A stretch of DNA of 64,000 bases, taken from NCBI GenBank assembly GCA_015058015.1, contig SVDM01000001.1, positions 62,001 to 126,000 of the forward strand. Direction: 5' to 3'. The notes beneath the pieces were generated by a model. It was not told the DNA's origin. It saw nothing but the letters and a program-made list of their open reading frames with translations, and searched no databases. The translations under genes were made by a program, and so were the position numbers. The stretch is from Lachnospiraceae bacterium (GTDB lineage Bacteria; Bacillota; Clostridia; Lachnospirales; Lachnospiraceae). This document shows, one piece after another, positions 27,057-34,232 of the stretch (positions are counted from its first letter, which is position 1; each line of letters starts with the position of its first letter).

Positions 27057-27935
27057 TTGGATTACATTAATGATGACATAAAAAAAGAAGAGGAGCTTGA
27101 GGCCGAGAAAGCCCGCAAAGCTCTTGAAGAGGTGGGCGGCTTAATTGAACATGATGAAGACACCGACCCCATAGAAGATTCTGCTGAGAATCAGGGGCAG
27201 GACATTATGGAAACTACAGAATCTGTAGAGTCTTTCGAACAGATTGAGCTAGAGAACACAGAAGCAGAATACTCAGATGAAAAACCTGATAACGACCGCC
27301 CCTTACGCATCCTTGAAGAAGACAGCCCACTTGAGCGGGCCCGGGCCGAGGCCAAGAAAGCTGCAGAGAACAAGGCAAATGCCAAAGCGGCTATCGAAGC
27401 CATCCTCTTCACTCTGGGAGATGCAGTAGAACTTCCTAAGATTGCCGATGCGGTAGAACTGGACAAAGACGAGACCAAGTCCATCATAGAAGACCTGCAG
27501 CGTGAATACGACGAGGCGAATCGAGGCATGAAGATTATAGAGTTGGACGGGGCATATCAGATGTGCACCAGAGACTCTATGTACGACTATCTTATTAGGA
27601 TTGCCAAACAGCCAAAAAGATTTATAATGACAGACGTGCTCTTAGAGACTCTGTCTATAATAGCTTACAAGCAGCCCGTTACCAAGAACGAGATAGAAAA
27701 GATTCGTGGAGTATCTTGCGACCACTCTGTGAATAAACTAATGGAATACAACTTAGTTAAGGAGGTTGGCCGTCTTAACGTGCCGGGAAGGCCCATTCTT
27801 CTGGGGACCACGGAAGAGTTCCTTCGAAGTTTCGGCCTAAGCGGACTTGACGACCTGCCTGAGTTCAACCAGGACATGGTGAATGAATTCAAGAGCCAGG
27901 CAGAGCAAGAAGTACAACTCCGACTTGATGTGTAA
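27057..27935 (+). CDS. scpB: Segregation and condensation protein B, with long acidic N-terminal extension
   Basis: 292 residues from TTG 27057, with GGAGAGG 9 bp upstream. The ScpB core (two winged helices) runs from about residue 110 (AIEAILFTLGDAVEL) to ~275, including TLSIIAYKQPVTKNEIE and GRLNVPGRPILLGTT. The first ~105 residues are highly acidic and low-complexity (Glu/Asp-rich), making the protein about 100 residues longer than typical ScpB. The extension is probably disordered. The stop faces the pucR stop across 2 bp, with no terminator seen between the convergent genes. Confidence 0.95.
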   Translation: MDYINDDIKKEEELEAEKARKALEEVGGLIEHDEDTDPIEDSAENQGQDIMETTESVESFEQIELENTEAEYSDEKPDNDRPLRILEEDSPLERARAEAKKAAENKANAKAAIEAILFTLGDAVELPKIADAVELDKDETKSIIEDLQREYDEANRGMKIIELDGAYQMCTRDSMYDYLIRIAKQPKRFIMTDVLLETLSIIAYKQPVTKNEIEKIRGVSCDHSVNKLMEYNLVKEVGRLNVPGRPILLGTTEEFLRSFGLSGLDDLPEFNQDMVNEFKSQAEQEVQLRLDV

Positions 27936-27937
27936 TA

Positions 27938-29452
27938 TTATACGTACAAATACAGCGACGTCTCCAGATACAGCCGCTCCTTGGGGTCCTCCAGATTAAT
28001 CCCCGTCAGCTCATCGATACGGTTCATTCGCTTTAAGAAGCTGCTTCGGTGGATGAACAGCCGCTTGGCGGCAAGCACCGCGTTATACCGCTCCTCGGCG
28101 TAAACCCGCAGGGTATGGGCATACTGCGTATTATGCTCCTTGTCATAGGCCGCCAGGATAAGCAGCGCCGGATGGCAGATCTGAGAGGCCGAATAATTAG
28201 ATATATTCTGAGTTAACATGAAATCCAGAGCGAAGTCTTCATAGTAATATATGAGGTCTTCGCTTTTTTTCGTTTTGCCCCGGGCGAGAGAGAAGTCCGC
28301 CTGGGCTCTGGCATCAAATATCTGGTGATAGTTATGTATGCTGTCAAACCGCCTGCTACGCCCTGCTTCCAGGGAAGAGACGGTAAGGAAATGCTCCAAG
28401 TTAGATTCGAAATCTTCCCGGCCCTGGCGATCCCCCAGAGAAATATTCCTAAGGATAATAATCTGGTCGTTATGGTAGAGGCTGATGGTCTCCTGCCACA
28501 TATGCTCAATCTGGGCACAGAGGTAGGTGGTCCGATACAGGGCCCGCTCGGAATACACCCTGGCTAAGATATAGACCTCCCACTCATCCTCCGGTCTTGA
28601 ATTAAACATCTTCAGGTAAATGTCCCAGTTGGACTGGTCTATTGCCTTCCCGTCTAAGATATCCGCCAAAGACAGATGAAAGGCGTTCAGCAATTCATTT
28701 TTATTATCGAAACTTCCGTATTGAGAATAAAGGCCCTCCAAGAAGGGGGCTACGATATCAAACATAGCTATGAGGTAATCCAGGTCATCCCGCTCCGGGT
28801 CCACCAGAGTGGCCAGTCTGCCGATATAATCACCGTTATGGTAGACATTTTTCAGGATGGACTTCCTGGGGTAAGAGCAGTAGAAGGCCTCCTTGTGTTG
28901 TGTCAGACGGGAGTAGTTGGGGGAGAGGAGGAGCTCGTTGGCAAACTTTAGGGGGAGCTGCTCGTTCTCATCCACCATGTCCATGTAGGGGGTGGAATTG
29001 TCGCTGTAGGCGATATAGCGAAAATCCGTATCCGTCAGGGCAATAGGCATATCCACCAGGGAGGCGATAAGGTTAATCATATCCTTGAAGGTGCCCTTGT
29101 TGTAGAGGATATCGTTCATCTTACCTTCCCATTCCAGGAAAATGTTGATGATGTGGTTTACTATGTTGTGGCACAGGGGGGCAGCCACGTCATCGTCAAT
29201 TATTATAAGGGCGTTATTGCCGGGATCCGGTGTAACTTCAGGCTTATTGGTGCAGATGATTATACTGTTGTTAGCCTTGGAAAGGCACTGTACAAGCTCT
29301 GCCGGCTTCACAATAATAATAAGGGAATCCATATCCAGATAAGCGTTGTAGAACATGGATGTCCTGGCGGTGGCTGTCTCCGAATCCCGGAATGATGAAA
29401 TGTTATAGTATTGTTCTATCTGATTATGCACTATAGCGCCGTTAAATAGCAT
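27938..29452 (-). CDS. PucR-type transcriptional regulator
   Basis: 504 residues, ATG at 29452 with AGGAGG 6 bp upstream. The C terminus (about 440-500: YAEERYNAVLAAKRLFIHR, SSFLKRMNRIDELTGI, then EDPKERLYLETSLYLY) is the PucR/CdaR helix-turn-helix domain. The rest is an N-terminal ligand-sensing region without a clear catalytic motif. Such regulators often control the divergently transcribed gene; here that is the URO-D-family gene at 29852, with palindromes in between. G+C-rich codons. The effector is unknown. Confidence 0.85.
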   Translation of the reverse strand: MLFNGAIVHNQIEQYYNISSFRDSETATARTSMFYNAYLDMDSLIIIVKPAELVQCLSKANNSIIICTNKPEVTPDPGNNALIIIDDDVAAPLCHNIVNHIINIFLEWEGKMNDILYNKGTFKDMINLIASLVDMPIALTDTDFRYIAYSDNSTPYMDMVDENEQLPLKFANELLLSPNYSRLTQHKEAFYCSYPRKSILKNVYHNGDYIGRLATLVDPERDDLDYLIAMFDIVAPFLEGLYSQYGSFDNKNELLNAFHLSLADILDGKAIDQSNWDIYLKMFNSRPEDEWEVYILARVYSERALYRTTYLCAQIEHMWQETISLYHNDQIIILRNISLGDRQGREDFESNLEHFLTVSSLEAGRSRRFDSIHNYHQIFDARAQADFSLARGKTKKSEDLIYYYEDFALDFMLTQNISNYSASQICHPALLILAAYDKEHNTQYAHTLRVYAEERYNAVLAAKRLFIHRSSFLKRMNRIDELTGINLEDPKERLYLETSLYLYV

Positions 29453-29616
29453 GTTAGCCTCCTGTAACTTGCGTCAACAAAATGTACTATATGTATATTA
29501 TTACATACTTAATCTCTATTAATCACGAGGTTTATTCTACCATGTAATCCCAATAAATACAAGGCTTTGGCGTGCTTACGCGCCAATAATAAGGAAAATG
29601 AGATTAAATATGCAGG

Positions 29617-29657
29617 GTGTACAATGTGTACACTAAAATGCAAAACTAGGGTGCACC
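29617..29657. promoter_or_regulatory. Two palindromes, candidate operators between pucR and the URO-D gene
   Basis: GTGTAC-AATGT-GTACAC (29617-29633) is a perfect 6-bp inverted repeat; GGTGCACC (29650-29657) is an 8-bp palindrome. Both follow an AGGGTG(T/C)AC direct repeat. They lie just upstream of the -35 of the + strand promoter, the usual place for an activator site. Confidence 0.5.
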
Positions 29658-29665
29658 TTATCGGA

Positions 29666-29694
29666 TTTACGGGGGACATTTTCGGAAGTATTAT
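29666..29694 (+). promoter_or_regulatory. Candidate promoter of the URO-D family gene
   Basis: TTTACG (29666-29671), 17-bp spacer, TATTAT (29689-29694). It has a moderate match and would produce a leader of about 150 nt. The rest of the 399-bp intergenic region (29453-29616) is AT-rich and shows nothing further that can be named. Confidence 0.45.
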
Positions 29695-29707
29695 TAATGC
29701 ATAAGAT

Positions 29708-29809
29708 GGCTTAGCGGGTAAGCCAATTAGGCGGTCACCGGCATTTGTAAGATGATATTAAACAATACTACTCCGAAACCCATAACTCATTAACCAAATG
29801 CCAGTCCGC
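29708..29809 (+). other. Structured leader of the URO-D family gene
   Basis: Hairpin GGCTTA/TAAGCC (29708-29713 with 29719-29724), then a long-range stem GGCATTTG/CAAATGCC (29740-29747 with 29795-29802) extended by GCGG/CCGC (29731-29734 with 29806-29809) around an internal loop. The closed loop is about 47 nt. It does not match a riboswitch class I recognise. Confidence 0.4.
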
Positions 29810-29851
29810 GTTCGTCACAAGCAAACAAGGAATTAGAGAAGGAGAATTATT

Positions 29852-30892
29852 ATGCTTACAGCAAGACAGAATGTTGATGAAGTAATTAAGGGCGGTAATC
29901 CTGAGAGATATGCCAACAATTACGAGTGGATCCAGTTACTCTTTGCACCCTTTTACATGCACAACCCAACCCCGCAGAAGGGGCAGGAAGACGTTGTTGA
30001 CGCCTGGGGAGTAACCAACAGCTGGCCCGGAAATGTTCCCGGACCATTCCCGGTTCACACACCGGATAAGGTGGTTATCAAGGATTATGAGAACTGGAGA
30101 GATTATGTAAAGGCTCCAAGCCTTGATTTCCCGGAGGAAGAATGGAATATCTTCGCACCTCAGTACGATGGTGTTGATCACGAGCAGGCTTATGCGGCAG
30201 CTTTCTATGCACCGGGTATGTTCGAGAGAATGCATCACTGCGGAGGTATCGAGAATGCTATGATGGCTTTCTACGAGTGCCCGGATGAAGTGCATGATTT
30301 GATTAAGTTTATTAAGGATTGGGAGCTGCAGTTTGCAGAAGGACTTTGCAGTCATTTCAAGGGAATGGATGCAATCTTCCATCACGATGACTGGGGCAGC
30401 ATGCAGTCAACCTTCATGAGCCCGGCTATGTTCGAAGACTTCTTCGGCGATGCTTATGCTGAAGTATACAAATATTATCATGACCACGGATGCAAGTATG
30501 TTGTTCATCACTCAGACAGCTACGGTGCAACACTTGTTCCTACAATGATTGACATGGGAATTGATGTATGGCAGGGTTGCATGTACTCTAACAATTTACC
30601 TGAGCTTGTATCCAAGTACGGCGACAAGATTACCTTCATGGGTGGATTCGACGGCGCTATGATTGACCGTCCGGATGCTACCAAGGAGCTGGTAAAAGAG
30701 TGCGTATACAAGGTACTTGATGAAGTGGGAACACCTAAGGGATTCATCCCCTGTATCGCTCAGGGTGGCCCGGGTTCAGTATTCCCGGATGTATATCTGT
30801 GGCTTATGGATGCTATTGACGAGTACAGCATCGAGAAGATGGGAGTTAAGAAAGAGGATATTACAAGACTTCCAAACCAGATAATGTTTTAA
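29852..30892 (+). CDS. Uroporphyrinogen decarboxylase (URO-D) family protein, probably a corrinoid methyltransferase-type enzyme
   Basis: 346 residues with GAGAAGGAG upstream. The sequence follows the URO-D/MtaA/CmuA barrel family: YAPGMFERMHHCGG, FHHDDWGSMQSTFMSP, YKYYHDHGCKYVVHHSDSYG and the C-terminal FIPCIAQGGPGSVFPD. It lacks the arginine-rich N terminus of true HemE. Metal-binding-type His and Cys residues (HHCGG, VVHHSDS, PCIAQGG) fit MtaA-like enzymes that move methyl groups between substrates, corrinoid protein and coenzyme. No corrinoid protein gene is adjacent, so the substrate is open. It is divergent from a PucR regulator and ends before a strong terminator. Confidence 0.8.
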   Translation: MLTARQNVDEVIKGGNPERYANNYEWIQLLFAPFYMHNPTPQKGQEDVVDAWGVTNSWPGNVPGPFPVHTPDKVVIKDYENWRDYVKAPSLDFPEEEWNIFAPQYDGVDHEQAYAAAFYAPGMFERMHHCGGIENAMMAFYECPDEVHDLIKFIKDWELQFAEGLCSHFKGMDAIFHHDDWGSMQSTFMSPAMFEDFFGDAYAEVYKYYHDHGCKYVVHHSDSYGATLVPTMIDMGIDVWQGCMYSNNLPELVSKYGDKITFMGGFDGAMIDRPDATKELVKECVYKVLDEVGTPKGFIPCIAQGGPGSVFPDVYLWLMDAIDEYSIEKMGVKKEDITRLPNQIMF

Positions 30893-31001
30893 ATGTTATG
30901 AGGGGGGACCCGCTTGCGGGGAGAGTCCTGATAACAAAGAAAATGTTACCTTGGATTGTTATTTGGAGTGTTACATATTATACTTCATGATACTATACTA
31001 T

Positions 31002-31039
31002 AAAAGGGTGGGAAGCTTACGCGGCTTCCTACCCTTTTT
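31002..31039. terminator. Bidirectional terminator between the URO-D and Hpt genes
   Basis: AAAAGGGTGGGAAGC (31002-31016) pairs with GCTTCCTACCCTTTT (31024-31038), a 15-bp stem with one G-T pair and a 7-nt loop. T-runs exist on both strands, so it serves both convergent genes. Confidence 0.9.
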
Positions 31040-31054
31040 GGTCAAACAAGTTAA

Positions 31055-31411
31055 TTAGTCAAGTTTTCCGATCATGTCCATGGCCTCGGCGTAGTCTTTC
31101 TTGATATCCTCCACCATGCCTTCGTAGTCGTTGTAATCCTTGGCTCGGAGTTTCTCCACCAGCTTCTGGGTGCTGTCGTTAAGATTACCCAGTCCCAAGT
31201 TGGCGGACACGCCCTTTAATGTATGAGCATGGCTAAATGCCGACTCGAACTCCTTAGCATCTATACTGGCAATGAGTTTGGCGTAGCTTTCGTCATTTAC
31301 AAACTTCTTCAAGAATTTGAAGAGCAGTTCCTCCTTGCCCATAAAACGCTCCATAGTAACGTCTATATCCACTCCGCATGCCTCAAGCATTGATCTTGTC
31401 TGTGCGTTCAT
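31055..31411 (-). CDS. Orphan Hpt (histidine phosphotransfer) protein
   Basis: 118 residues forming a four-helix Hpt domain; the phosphorylated histidine is H63 in HAHTLKGVSANLG. The start has GGAGG 7 bp upstream (minus strand). Hpt proteins relay phosphate between response-regulator receiver domains. No kinase or regulator gene is adjacent, so the partner is elsewhere. It has its own promoter (31461-31489) and shares a bidirectional terminator with the URO-D gene. Confidence 0.9.
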   Translation of the reverse strand: MNAQTRSMLEACGVDIDVTMERFMGKEELLFKFLKKFVNDESYAKLIASIDAKEFESAFSHAHTLKGVSANLGLGNLNDSTQKLVEKLRAKDYNDYEGMVEDIKKDYAEAMDMIGKLD

Positions 31412-31430
31412 TGTTTACCTCCCATAGTGT

Positions 31431-31448
31431 TTAGTTCATTGGAACTAA
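31431..31448 (-). other. Small perfect inverted repeat in the hpt leader
   Basis: TTAGTTC (31431-31437) and GAACTAA (31442-31448) with a 4-nt loop, between the hpt promoter and its ribosome site. Could be an operator or an mRNA hairpin. Confidence 0.4.
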
Positions 31449-31460
31449 TTTTATATGGGA

Positions 31461-31489
31461 ATTGTAACATATTGTAGAAACTTTTACAA
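31461..31489 (-). promoter_or_regulatory. Promoter of the Hpt gene
   Basis: On the minus strand: TTGTAA (31489-31484), 17-bp spacer, TACAAT (31466-31461). Confidence 0.6.
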
Positions 31490-31621
31490 TAATATCAGAC
31501 AACTTATTCTGTGATACCTAGAGGTCATAAGGAAAAAGTTATGGCTCTATTACATAATTTGCGACTAATTGTCATATAGCTTTTATTATTTGCAGAAAAT
31601 GGCCCTGAACACGTAATTTTA

Positions 31622-31650
31622 TTGACATTAGGTCATTATTTTCATATAAT
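31622..31650 (+). promoter_or_regulatory. Consensus sigma-A promoter of the corrinoid operon
   Basis: TTGACA (31622-31627), 17-bp spacer, TATAAT (31645-31650): a perfect match to consensus, 24 bp before the riboswitch. Confidence 0.92.
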
Positions 31651-31673
31651 AAGAAAAGCAAATTGAATACGTC

Positions 31674-31890
31674 ATATCATTTTCGCAACCCCTTGATATT
31701 CGGGGCTGTGATTAAGAGGAAGCCGGTGAGAATCCGGAGCTTAACCGTAAGCTGTATATACATGAGAGGGATGACGGATGAAAGTCGCCATTGTGCATAG
31801 CATGAGAAGGTGGTCGTTCCTTGCGGGGGCGGGTCCATCGCCCGGTCCTATAGTGTATGAGCCAGAAGACTTAATGATGTGCGGTGATAT
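31674..31890 (+). ncRNA. Cobalamin (AdoCbl-type) riboswitch
   Basis: The conserved core GAAGCCGGTGAGAATCCGG lies at about 31720-31738, followed by a CCGTAAG stretch. The 3' part contains the GCCAGAAGAC box (31861-31870), the hallmark of B12 elements. The closing P1 stem is visible: ATATCATT + CGCA (from 31674) pairs with TGCG + GTGATAT (to 31890). Length is ~217 nt, normal for the class. A consensus promoter precedes it and a terminator hairpin follows, so B12 should switch off the downstream genes. The target genes (BtuFCD-like importer, cbi genes) agree. Confidence 0.93.
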
Positions 31891-31903
31891 AGGATGGGAA
31901 GTA

Positions 31904-31936
31904 CTGCGGCCATTTTTAGGTTGCAGTTTTATTTTT
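31904..31936 (+). terminator. Riboswitch expression platform: intrinsic terminator
   Basis: CTGCGGCC (31904-31911) pairs with GGTTGCAG (31919-31926; two G-T pairs), then TTTTATTTTT (31927-31936). It starts 13 nt after the aptamer P1 stem, as expected for transcriptional control. A further hairpin TCTTGC/GCAAGA is at 32012-32029; 31937-32088 otherwise holds only leader sequence and the AAGGAGG site. Confidence 0.8.
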
Positions 31937-32088
31937 GCATAGCGAGTTAGCATAACCTTTCTCTAAGACAAATATCACCGTTGCTAAAACCTCAACACGT
32001 ATTCTGTACAGTCTTGCTAGGGGGCAAGATTATAGCGGGAGTGGAGTAATAACCCGTAACAACAACTCAAAACAAGGAGGACAAGGAA

Positions 32089-33645
32089 ATGAAATCAAAA
32101 AGAAAATTAGCTTTGGCAGTAATAATGGCTTTGATTGTAAGCATGCTGCCTATGACGGTGTTTGCAGAGGAATCAAAACTTATATGGGGTGATCCCGCAT
32201 GGTCAACATCAGACAAAATTACCATTAAATTCTCGTTTGCAGAGTCAGTTTTGAATGATAATGGTGGAGCAGCACCCACAGCTGATGGAACATACGATGC
32301 GACAATTGATTTGGTTAATTCAAAAAGTAAAGCTACCGAAAAGATTGGAATGTATGCTACCGTAGATAAAACAAATGCAAAAATTATTATTAGTAGCGGT
32401 ACTACTAGCGGTAAGTTGAGTTTTACCAACGGAAAGGCTGCCGCAGATGCTGAAAAAGGCCTTCCTGAAAGAGATACAGAGCTTCTTGGAATTTATAAGG
32501 GAGCAGAACTTGATGATAATACAAGAGAAGCAGGATTAATTGAACCTGAGAATGGAACTATTACTGTTCCGGACATCACTCCTGCTGAGGCTTTTCATTA
32601 TTCTTATAAATATAGAGTGCAGACAGTAGAAGAACCGGAACCTGAAAAACCGGAACTTCCCAGTGCTGATGGTATGAAAGTACAGATTTTAAGAATAGCC
32701 AATGTTTCCGAGAAATATATCGGTACGGACTTTGGGGCTGACAAATATAGTATTGCAGAAGTTTCAGGTGATCTTGTTTTTGTAAAGATGCAGGGTAACT
32801 TTACAAAAATTGTTTCAGGTGAACTTGATGATACACACAAGAATGATACAGCAGGTACAGCTGCAGGAGAAGAACTCGTTCCCAAAGAAGAAGGGGGTAA
32901 GTCATACGTAACATATCCTTTCCAGGTAACCAAGCTTGATGAGCCAATTAAGTTCTGTATGTACTCAGGAAGTATGGGTAAGTGGATTGGCTACTCTATT
33001 ACATTCTCAAAAGCTACAGAAGGCGCTCAGACTATTACACCTTCTGATATCAAGATGGATGAGAACGGGGCTAACATTACAGCAGAGGATGCTACTGATC
33101 TTGTGTTAACTAAAGAGACTGTTGGAAAGATTATGCAGGAGGGAGCTCCTCTTACTATTACAAATAAGACAGGCGTAATCACATTTGATGGCGATGCGGT
33201 AAGCTCAGCTTTTGCATACCTTGACGGTGCAGTTAATTTTGAAATGAAAGATATCAAGGAAACTAATCCATTATTCGCAGATTCCGATTACGCTATGGTT
33301 CTTGACCTTTCTCTCACAGATGCTGAAGGAAACAACCTCTTCAAAGAAGGCGGAAAAGGTACTGCTAAGATTACAGTTCCTTTCACCGGTGAAGTTCCTG
33401 AAGGAAAGACTGTTAAGGTATTCTACATCACAGCTTCCGGAAGAGAAGAAGTTGAAGCAACTTACGATAGAGATGCTAAAACTGTAACATTTACTGTAAG
33501 CCACTTCTCACAGTATGGTTTAGAGGTTGCTGATGCTACAAAGAGCCCTAACACCGGTGACAACAGCTTATTATTCGTTTTCGTAGGCCTTATGCTTATG
33601 AGTGGAGTTGCATTTGCTGCAACAAAGAAAGGTTTGATTAAATAA
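32089..33645 (+). CDS. Secreted, wall/membrane-anchored surface protein under B12 riboswitch control
   Basis: 518 residues. Signal peptide 1 to ~26 (cleavage after VFA) and a C-terminal anchor: SPNTGD, ~19 hydrophobic residues and a KKGLIK tail, resembling a sortase signal but not canonical LPxTG. The ectodomain has an N-terminal beta-rich domain (~27-185), a Pro/Glu linker and a second domain (~195-310) with Y-P-F-Q-V-x3-LDEPI and SMGKWIGYSITF. A third region (~315-480) ends in SHFSQYGLEV. I do not recognise the family. It is first in the operon, before a small secreted protein and an ABC importer, so a role in capturing corrinoid (or another tetrapyrrole/metal complex) outside the cell is inferred. 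Confidence 0.75.
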   Translation: MKSKRKLALAVIMALIVSMLPMTVFAEESKLIWGDPAWSTSDKITIKFSFAESVLNDNGGAAPTADGTYDATIDLVNSKSKATEKIGMYATVDKTNAKIIISSGTTSGKLSFTNGKAAADAEKGLPERDTELLGIYKGAELDDNTREAGLIEPENGTITVPDITPAEAFHYSYKYRVQTVEEPEPEKPELPSADGMKVQILRIANVSEKYIGTDFGADKYSIAEVSGDLVFVKMQGNFTKIVSGELDDTHKNDTAGTAAGEELVPKEEGGKSYVTYPFQVTKLDEPIKFCMYSGSMGKWIGYSITFSKATEGAQTITPSDIKMDENGANITAEDATDLVLTKETVGKIMQEGAPLTITNKTGVITFDGDAVSSAFAYLDGAVNFEMKDIKETNPLFADSDYAMVLDLSLTDAEGNNLFKEGGKGTAKITVPFTGEVPEGKTVKVFYITASGREEVEATYDRDAKTVTFTVSHFSQYGLEVADATKSPNTGDNSLLFVFVGLMLMSGVAFAATKKGLIK

Positions 33646-34217
33646 TGAAATCAGCACTTAAGAGATTATTATGTATTATTGCTTGTATGGCACTTGTCAT
33701 GGCGTTCTCTACGAACGCCATGGCTGCCGGCAAGATTAAAGACGGCACTTACAATATTGGCTTTTCATTTACCGGAGGTTCGGGTAAAGCAACCGCAACA
33801 TCAGCTACACTTATAGTAAGTGGTGGCAAGATGCAGGTTAAGATTACTATGAGTAGCCCTAACTTCACCAAGGCTGTTGTGGGTGGCGCGACATACAAGA
33901 ATCAAAGCGCAGGAAGTAACTCGACATTTACTTTCCCGGTATCAGCTCTTGATTCGGCTATGACTGTTACGGCAACTACAGTTGCCATGAGTCAACCACA
34001 TGATATTGATTATCAGTTGACTCTTAATTCTTCATCACTTCCGGCTTCAGCATTCCAGGAAGACTCTACCCCTTCTCAGAGCAAGGAGCAACCCAAGGTA
34101 GAACCTCAGGAATCAGAAACTGAGAAGACAGAGAAGCAAATCGAAGAATGCAAGACCGCTTTAATGGAGTGTATGAAGAAGGCTTTTGCAGAACTTCGTA
34201 AAAAAATTGCATCATAG
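33645..34217 (+). CDS. Small secreted protein with beta-sandwich-like domain (NEAT-like pattern)
   Basis: 190 residues; the ATG shares one base with the previous stop (TAATG). Signal peptide 1 to ~28 (AMA cleavage). Residues ~30-135 form one beta-rich domain: DGTYNIGFSF, a GGKMQVKITMSSPNF segment, TFTFPVSALDSAMTV and an AMSQPHDIDYQLTL strand. This order loosely resembles NEAT haem-binding domains, but identity with that family is not established. A charged Ser/Glu/Lys tail with two cysteines follows. The TFxFPVxxLD...Y-x-(I/L)-T pattern recurs in the upstream surface protein. No anchor is seen; it may shuttle ligand from surface protein to the lipoprotein encoded next (inference). Confidence 0.7.
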   Translation: MKSALKRLLCIIACMALVMAFSTNAMAAGKIKDGTYNIGFSFTGGSGKATATSATLIVSGGKMQVKITMSSPNFTKAVVGGATYKNQSAGSNSTFTFPVSALDSAMTVTATTVAMSQPHDIDYQLTLNSSSLPASAFQEDSTPSQSKEQPKVEPQESETEKTEKQIEECKTALMECMKKAFAELRKKIAS

Positions 34218-34232
34218 AAGAGGCATTAATTC

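Noticed and set aside
31741..31953. Minus-strand open frame across the cobalamin riboswitch
   Set aside because: The conserved RNA core and P1 pairing explain the sequence; the peptide has no support.
33540..33645. Canonical LPxTG sortase signal on the B12-controlled surface protein
   Set aside because: The motif is SPNTG, not LPxTG. It is described as an anchor resembling a sortase signal only.
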